A model generated the notes under the pieces. It was not told the origin of the DNA. It did not search any database and saw only the letters and a program-made list of their open reading frames with translations. 12,016 bases of DNA, from the NCBI GenBank assembly GCA_025455505.1, contig JALOMK010000027.1, forward strand, positions 1 to 12,016, given 5' to 3'. How positions within the stretch are numbered: the stretch's first letter is position 1; each line of letters begins with the position of its first letter. A program made the position numbers and the translations under genes. This DNA is from Bacteroidales bacterium. Lineage in GTDB: Bacteria; Bacteroidota; Bacteroidia; Bacteroidales; VadinHA17. Positions 7,604 through 12,016 of the stretch are shown piece after piece.

Positions 7604-8773
7604 CTATTCATTCCGGGGCAGGGGATATCTTTTAAATTCCCTTGTCCTGTCGAACAGGTACCTGTATGTTGCATATTTCTTGGCAGGCACACCGCCAACA
7701 GAGACCCAGAGCTTTCGCATGCGGGGATTGAAGTCTGCAACCCATGAGAACTCTACTTCAGTGTAATGAGGTTTCCTTGCAAAGACCTCGAGCAGTTTGA
7801 GGATAAATCCTGACTCAATTCCATGATTCTGGAATTTCGGGATTACACCCATGAGCAGGCCCTTCGCCCTTGTCATTGCCTTCCTTTCCCTGTACCAGAG
7901 GAATTTCATAAGGCTTAGCGGGTCAAGATTCCCGTTAATGTGTTTCAGGATCTGATTGAGGTCGGGAAACATCAGGAAGATTGCGACCGGTTTGTCGTCG
8001 AAATATGCGAGCCAGATGAATTCTTCCTCCACTATCGGCCTGGCTTTCCTCAGCACATCCCTGATATAAACGGCTTCCAGCGGTTCGAAATGGGTTTTAA
8101 ATGATGCCCATGCCTCGTTGAAAACTGCCGCAAAATCGGCAGTGTATTTTTCCTGTTCCTTCCAGGTGAAATGCCTGAAGGAATAACCTGGCTTGGCGCA
8201 TATCCATTCGGCAATTTTCATGAACCTGTCAGGGACCGGTTTTTTCAGATCAAGATGGAATCCCTCCATCGTGTAGTATGTCCGGAAGCCATATGACTCA
8301 TACAGCGACTTGTAATACGGGTGATTGTAGGGTACGTCGAATGAAGGATGTGTAAACCCGTCAGTAAGCAATCCCCAGTATTTGTCCGTCTCTCCGAAGT
8401 TGACAGGTCCGTCCATCGCCTCCATGCCCCGTTGCATTAGCCATTCACGGGCAGTATCGAAAAGACTTGAAGCTGCTGCGTTGTCGTTGATGCACTCAAA
8501 GAATCCCATGCCCCCCGTTGGCTGCTCGTACGACGACGCCATGTTCCTGTCTATGAATGCTGCGATCCTCCCCGCCGGACGGCCGGCATCATCAAGCATT
8601 ATCCAGCGTTCGGCCTCACCGTGTCTGAAGTAAGGATTGATTTCAGGATCGAAAATCGCGTTTATGTCGTTATCGAGGGGGCAGACCCATACCGGGTCAT
8701 TCCTGTAAAGGTACCTGGCTGTGTCGTTGAAGAGAGCGATGTCCTTCTTCCCTGAGACTTTTCTGATCGTCAT
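7604..8773 (-). CDS. GNAT-fold acyltransferase-like protein, possible N-acyltransferase partner of the acyl-CoA ligase
   Basis: A 389-residue soluble protein with no signal peptide or membrane helix. It appears to be built from two GNAT-like halves. In the N-terminal half, ERWIMLDDAGRPAGRIAAFID (55-75) looks like a beta hairpin, then GFFE at 90-93, an amphipathic helix, and the conserved run GPVNFGETD (122-130), GLLTDGF (134-140) and PYNHPYY (148-154). In the C-terminal half, FIWLAYFDDKPVAIFLMF (252-269) is followed by LLMGVIPKFQNHGIESG (307-323), where Q315, G318 and G322 resemble the CoA-loop Q/RxxGxG of GNATs, although weakly. The GP-N-GxxD...GLL-GF...PYN-PYY pattern is one I associate with a conserved bacterial family that includes E. 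coli YghO and, as I recall, the bacterial ceramide synthase group. It begins 4 nt after the acyl-CoA ligase stop on the same strand, so translational coupling is likely and an acyl-CoA donor is plausible. Substrate is not determined. Confidence 0.72.
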   Translation of the reverse strand: MTIRKVSGKKDIALFNDTARYLYRNDPVWVCPLDNDINAIFDPEINPYFRHGEAERWIMLDDAGRPAGRIAAFIDRNMASSYEQPTGGMGFFECINDNAAASSLFDTAREWLMQRGMEAMDGPVNFGETDKYWGLLTDGFTHPSFDVPYNHPYYKSLYESYGFRTYYTMEGFHLDLKKPVPDRFMKIAEWICAKPGYSFRHFTWKEQEKYTADFAAVFNEAWASFKTHFEPLEAVYIRDVLRKARPIVEEEFIWLAYFDDKPVAIFLMFPDLNQILKHINGNLDPLSLMKFLWYRERKAMTRAKGLLMGVIPKFQNHGIESGFILKLLEVFARKPHYTEVEFSWVADFNPRMRKLWVSVGGVPAKKYATYRYLFDRTREFKRYPLPRNE

Positions 8774-8777
8774 TTAC

Positions 8778-10550
8778 TTATTTCATGTAGACCTGGTCGA
8801 TGATACTCCTGTACTTCTCAGCTATAAATGATCTCCTTAGCTTCAGGGTAGGCGACAGTTCCCCTGTGGCCGGGCTCCATTCGTCGGGGACGAGCCTGAA
8901 GCGACTTATCCTCTCGGGAGGACTCAGCTTGCGGTTGAACTTCTCAACCTCGGCGCTGAAAAGCGAAAGTATATCAGGGCGGTTTATTATTTCTTCGTGT
9001 ACGGAGGGCTTATCCCCTTCAGCAGTAACTTGTTCTTCGAAGAACTTGAAATTAGGCGAGATAAGGGCACTCGCAAACTTTTCATGCTCCCCTACAACCA
9101 TTATCTGGTCGATCACTGCCGACTCCCTGAAGATATTCTCAATTACCTGGGGCGCAATGAATTTGCCATTTGAAAGCTTGAATATCTCTTTCTTCCTGTC
9201 TGTCACAAAAAGAAAGATACCGTCCTCAATATGACCGATATCGCCTGTATGGAACCATCCTTCACCGTCGATAGCCGCTTTTGTCAGTTCGCTGTCGCGC
9301 CAGTAGCCCAGCATTACATTGGGTCCCTTGCAGAGTATCTCGCCGTCGCCTGCAATCTTAACCTCCACTCCTTCGATGACACATCCTACGGAACCAAGCC
9401 TGAGCGCACCCTTGTGAGTCCTGTTTATAGTGATTATGGGCGAGGTCTCCGTCAGTCCGTACATGTTTACAATCTTTATTCCAGCAGCCCAGAATATCCT
9501 TTCAAGCCTTGCCGGCAGGCTTGCTCCGCCGCATCCCACAATATTGACGTTTCCTCCAAGGGCTGCCCTCCATTTACTGAAAATGAGCTTATCGGCAAGT
9601 CTTAGTTTTCTTTCATAGAACCAGCCATTTTCACCGAAGGGCTTATAGCGAAGACCGAGGTTAACGGCCCAGAAGAACAGCGTCTTTTTGATGCCTTTGA
9701 GTTTCTTCCCTTTTGAAATAATAACATCATAGAATTTTTCAATTACTCGCGGCACCGCATCAAAACCATCGGGTTTAATTTCCTGCATATTGGCTGCAAT
9801 TGTTCCCATGCTCTCGGCATAGTAGATCGACGATCCGCTGTACTGGGTCTGGTAGTTTCCCATCCTGCCTCCCACATGGCAGAGGGGCAGAATGCTAAGG
9901 TAACGGTTTTCAGGGCTGAGATTGAATACGGAGGCGGCTGAAATGAAATTTGAAACAAGGTTGCGCTGCGAAAGCATCACGCCTTTGGGATTGCCCGTTG
10001 TGCCAGAGGTGTAGATAAGAGTCGCGAAAGTGTCAGGGCTTATCTCAGCCTTTATCCTTTCTGTTTCTTTCATTGTTTCCCCGCTGCAGGACTTGCCGAG
10101 GTTCAGTATTTCCTCCCAGCTGGCAACATCCCTGATATTGTCGAATGAATACACTCTGATATCTCCCTTCATTTTTTCAAGGGCAGACGCCAGGCAGCAA
10201 TAGAGCCTGTTGTCCGATACCAGGACTATCCTTGCACCTGAATTTCTTATGATATATTCATATTCATCAGGGCTTAGTGAAGTAAACACCGGAACATGAA
10301 CAATGCCTGCCATCGCCATGCCCATGTCTGCAAAGTTCCATTCAGGCCTGTTTGACGATACCGTGACTACCATGTCGCCCTTGCGTAATCCAAGTTCATG
10401 GAGTCCGTAGCAGAAGTTATAAGAGTTTTCAATGTATTCCTGCGAGCTGAATTTCTTCCACTGCCCGTTCTGCTTGAAACAGAGCGCATCCTCCTTAAAG
10501 GGTCTTGTCCTGTAAAGGTCAAGCAGGTCAAATGTACGGGTAACATTCAT
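8778..10550 (-). CDS. AMP-forming long-chain fatty acid CoA ligase
   Basis: A 590-residue adenylate-forming enzyme that would couple a fatty acid to CoA through an acyl-AMP intermediate, using ATP. All core motifs are present: the phosphate-binding loop TSGTTGNPKG at residues 181-190, GCGGASLP at 339-346, YGLTETSP at 374-381, GWFHTGDIG at 441-449 and the hinge and linker motif DRKKEIFKLSNGK at 461-473. The conserved C-terminal lysine is probably K580 in ELSPTLKLRR. The KxGxxI-type linker and the approximately 590-residue length fit the long-chain (FACL/FadD15-like) branch rather than acetyl-CoA synthetases. Start is ATG 10548-10550. It is the first gene of a minus-strand group and overlaps functionally with the GNAT-like gene 4 nt downstream. 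No beta-oxidation genes accompany it, which favours a biosynthetic or acyl-donor role over fatty acid degradation, as an inference. Some enzymes of this class charge ACP rather than CoA. Confidence 0.92.
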   Translation of the reverse strand: MNVTRTFDLLDLYRTRPFKEDALCFKQNGQWKKFSSQEYIENSYNFCYGLHELGLRKGDMVVTVSSNRPEWNFADMGMAMAGIVHVPVFTSLSPDEYEYIIRNSGARIVLVSDNRLYCCLASALEKMKGDIRVYSFDNIRDVASWEEILNLGKSCSGETMKETERIKAEISPDTFATLIYTSGTTGNPKGVMLSQRNLVSNFISAASVFNLSPENRYLSILPLCHVGGRMGNYQTQYSGSSIYYAESMGTIAANMQEIKPDGFDAVPRVIEKFYDVIISKGKKLKGIKKTLFFWAVNLGLRYKPFGENGWFYERKLRLADKLIFSKWRAALGGNVNIVGCGGASLPARLERIFWAAGIKIVNMYGLTETSPIITINRTHKGALRLGSVGCVIEGVEVKIAGDGEILCKGPNVMLGYWRDSELTKAAIDGEGWFHTGDIGHIEDGIFLFVTDRKKEIFKLSNGKFIAPQVIENIFRESAVIDQIMVVGEHEKFASALISPNFKFFEEQVTAEGDKPSVHEEIINRPDILSLFSAEVEKFNRKLSPPERISRFRLVPDEWSPATGELSPTLKLRRSFIAEKYRSIIDQVYMK

Positions 10551-10659
10551 GATATAAGGAGTTTAAAAGCCATGGTTATTGTAACGTCTATATGCAAGAT
10601 AGGAAATATCACCGGATTTTGAATATCTTTGGTGCTTTTACAGGAAATTCACAATTGCA
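10551..10659. promoter_or_regulatory. Divergent intergenic region between acyl-CoA ligase and DedA genes
   Basis: This 109-nt stretch separates two divergent starts and must hold the promoters for both. The rightward side has an exact -7 element (annotated separately). On the leftward side the best candidate reads TATCTTGC, which departs from TAnnTTTG, so I cannot place that promoter with confidence. No clear operator palindrome or leader-peptide structure was seen. Confidence 0.5.
10624..10631 (+). promoter_or_regulatory. Candidate Bacteroidota -7 promoter element for the DedA gene
   Basis: TATCTTTG is an exact TAnnTTTG match, ending 28 nt before ATG 10660, consistent with a leader of about 20 nt. 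No TTTG is present at the expected -33 spacing. Confidence 0.42.
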
Positions 10660-11271
10660 ATGGAAATATTTCACTCTGTATTTGAATGGTATATGGCAAA
10701 CCTGAATTATTTCTCGATTGCCCTTCTCATGACAATTGAAGCATCGTTCATACCATTCCCGTCGGAAGTCGTTGTTCCCTTTGCGGCATACAAGGCGGCC
10801 CAGGGTGACCTGAACTTCTTCCTCGTTTTATTCTTCAGCACCTTCGGAGCGCTTTGCGGATCATTGATAAACTATTACCTCGCCTATTACCTGGGCCGGC
10901 CTATGGTTTATAAATTTGCAGATTCCAGGATGGGCAGGATGCTTCTGCTTTCTAAGGATAAGGTGGTTCATTCAGAAGAATTCTTCCTGCGAAACGGGAA
11001 AAGCTCAACGTTCATTGGCAGGCTTGTGCCAGCCGTGAGGCAGCTGATCTCAATTCCGGCAGGTCTTGCGAGAATGAGCATGCGTGATTTCCTCCTGTTC
11101 ACTTTTCTCGGAGCCGGCTTATGGAATGTTATTCTTGCCGTTATAGGGTATTATTTCTATGAGGTCAGGGAAACTATTTATCCCTACCTGGGAGAGATAT
11201 TCATTATAGTGGGAGCCATTTTTGTGATCTACCTGGTTTACAAGTGGCGGAAAGGCCGCCGGAATACCTGA
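10660..11271 (+). CDS. DedA-family (VTT domain) integral membrane protein
   Basis: A 203-residue inner-membrane protein of the DedA/SNARE-associated family. It has a membrane-entering segment with an acidic residue (E27) followed by FIPFPSEVVVPFAAY (30-44), a small-residue helix at about 52-79 with GSLINYYLAYYLGR, and the family core FIGRLVPAVRQLISIPAGLARM at 118-139. R121 and R127 are spaced as the two essential arginines of E. coli YqjA/YghB, and E27 and E36 plausibly match the essential acidic pair. W155 and the last helix (about 178-195) precede a basic tail, KWRKGRR. DedA proteins act as lipid flippases or transporters; members recycle undecaprenyl phosphate or move phospholipid and depend on the proton gradient. 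The exact lipid here is unknown. Start ATG 10660 is preceded by a -7 element. It converges with the pirin gene, 14 nt apart, and is divergent from the acyl-CoA ligase. Confidence 0.93.
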   Translation: MEIFHSVFEWYMANLNYFSIALLMTIEASFIPFPSEVVVPFAAYKAAQGDLNFFLVLFFSTFGALCGSLINYYLAYYLGRPMVYKFADSRMGRMLLLSKDKVVHSEEFFLRNGKSSTFIGRLVPAVRQLISIPAGLARMSMRDFLLFTFLGAGLWNVILAVIGYYFYEVRETIYPYLGEIFIIVGAIFVIYLVYKWRKGRRNT

Positions 11272-11285
11272 ACCGATGATTTTTG

Positions 11286-12016
11286 TTAGTCTTCGAGATA
11301 GCCGAATTTGCCGTCGTGGTAATCCTGGTAGGCCTGCCTTATTTCCTGCTCGGTATTCATCACAAAGGGGCCGTAGGGAACAACATTTTCATTCAGGGGT
11401 TCCCCGTTCATTATAAGCAGAATGCAGTCAGTGCGCCCTTTCACTGTAATTGAATTGCCCTCGTGACCGAAATACACAAAGTTGTTTTCAGGTGCGGTGC
11501 GGCCGTTTATTTCAGCTTCGCCTTCGATGACCAGGATGCCGGTGTTGTCGCTGCTCCTGAATGTGAACAAAGCTTCCGAATCTTTTCTGAGTTTCAGGTT
11601 AAACAGGTCTGCCGGCGAAAAGGTTGAGGCAGGTCCCCCAACACCCTGGTAACTGCCGGCAATGACCTCAATTATGCTGCCTTTACTGTCAATTTCCTTT
11701 CTGCCCATTGTGCTGTTTTCAATCGACTGGTATTTGGCTGGGGTCATCTTGTACTTTGCGGGAAGATTCATCCATAGCTGCACCATCTGGAACAATCCTC
11801 CTTTCCTGCTGAATTCCTTTTCGTGGTATTCCTTATGCAGCACTCCGCCGCCGGCTGTCATCCACTGTACATCGCCTTCGCCAATCACCCCGCTGTTCCC
11901 CGCACTGTCGTGGTGGGCTATTCTGCCATGGTAGGCAATTGTTACAGTTTCGATTCCCCGGTGGGGATGCACACCTACACCCCTGGGCTTATCAGAAGGG
12001 CCGCCTGGCCCTGGCC
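11286..12016 (-). CDS. Pirin-family cupin protein, 5' end outside window
   Basis: The minus-strand frame is open from the TAA at 11286-11288 through the right edge, giving 242 visible residues. The segment before the in-frame GTG at 11972 reads DKPRGVGVHPHRGIETVT, which is conserved pirin sequence, so that GTG is not the start and the true N-terminus lies beyond the window. Pirins are about 230-290 residues and bicupin, binding one iron. All four ligands of the N-terminal cupin are visible: two His in HPHRG (visible residues 16 and 18), and His 60 and Glu 62 in GGGVLHKEY. The C-terminal cupin (about residues 110-225) lacks a metal set, as expected. Known activities include quercetin 2,3-dioxygenase and redox-sensitive regulation of partner proteins; the role here is not evident from neighbours. 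Nothing indicates a frameshift. Confidence 0.92.
   Translation of the reverse strand, partial: PGPGGPSDKPRGVGVHPHRGIETVTIAYHGRIAHHDSAGNSGVIGEGDVQWMTAGGGVLHKEYHEKEFSRKGGLFQMVQLWMNLPAKYKMTPAKYQSIENSTMGRKEIDSKGSIIEVIAGSYQGVGGPASTFSPADLFNLKLRKDSEALFTFRSSDNTGILVIEGEAEINGRTAPENNFVYFGHEGNSITVKGRTDCILLIMNGEPLNENVVPYGPFVMNTEQEIRQAYQDYHDGKFGYLED

Noticed and set aside
11246..11260. GGCGG-AAAGG-CCGCC hairpin near the end of the DedA gene, considered as a terminator for the convergent pair.
   Set aside because: It is only 5 bp, lies inside the coding region and is not followed by a U-tract on either strand.
6054..12016. A defence system, mobile element or toxin-antitoxin pair.
   Set aside because: No nuclease, helicase, transposase, integrase, recombination site or small paired gene was found; every gene has a metabolic or envelope assignment.

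Overview
The window reads as a chromosomal segment from a member of the Bacteroidota, probably an uncultured Bacteroidales-like lineage of moderate GC. Three things point there: recognisable Shine-Dalgarno sequences are nearly absent, four intergenic stretches carry exact matches to the Bacteroidota -7 element TAnnTTTG, and the gene families are typical of the phylum (a DUF3810 membrane protein, Kup-only potassium uptake). Arginine is often AGG and isoleucine often ATA. The placement is inferred from these features, not from a phylogenetic marker. No RNA gene, CRISPR array, insertion sequence, attachment site or origin was seen, and no gene-free stretch exceeds about 120 bases.

Left part (1-6030): a secreted CapA-family protein runs leftward off the window edge. 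Divergent from it is a membrane protein of the DUF3810 family with an HExxH zinc-peptidase-like motif. Next come two complete Kup potassium transporters in tandem, clearly paralogous along their whole length and probably one transcription unit with a promoter at about 2015-2022.

Middle part (6054-10550, all minus strand): three genes transcribed leftward, in the order AMP-forming long-chain acyl-CoA ligase, a 389-residue protein with GNAT-like folds, and an FAD-dependent oxidoreductase of the phytoene desaturase / retinol saturase superfamily. The first two are only 4 bp apart. The ligase would activate a fatty acid, the GNAT-like protein is a candidate for transferring the acyl chain to an amine, and the oxidoreductase could alter a lipid or isoprenoid chain. 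This is the most interesting part of the window and a candidate membrane-lipid module, possibly related to bacterial ceramide or N-acyl lipid synthesis. That role is a hypothesis.

Right part (10660-12016): a DedA-family membrane protein is transcribed rightward, divergent from the ligase gene, with its own -7 element. It converges on a pirin-family protein whose coding frame is open to the right edge, so its N-terminus is missing.

Most of the window is ordinary housekeeping and envelope content. I do not see clear proof of an undescribed system. The lipid cluster and the Kup pair are the places to look first.
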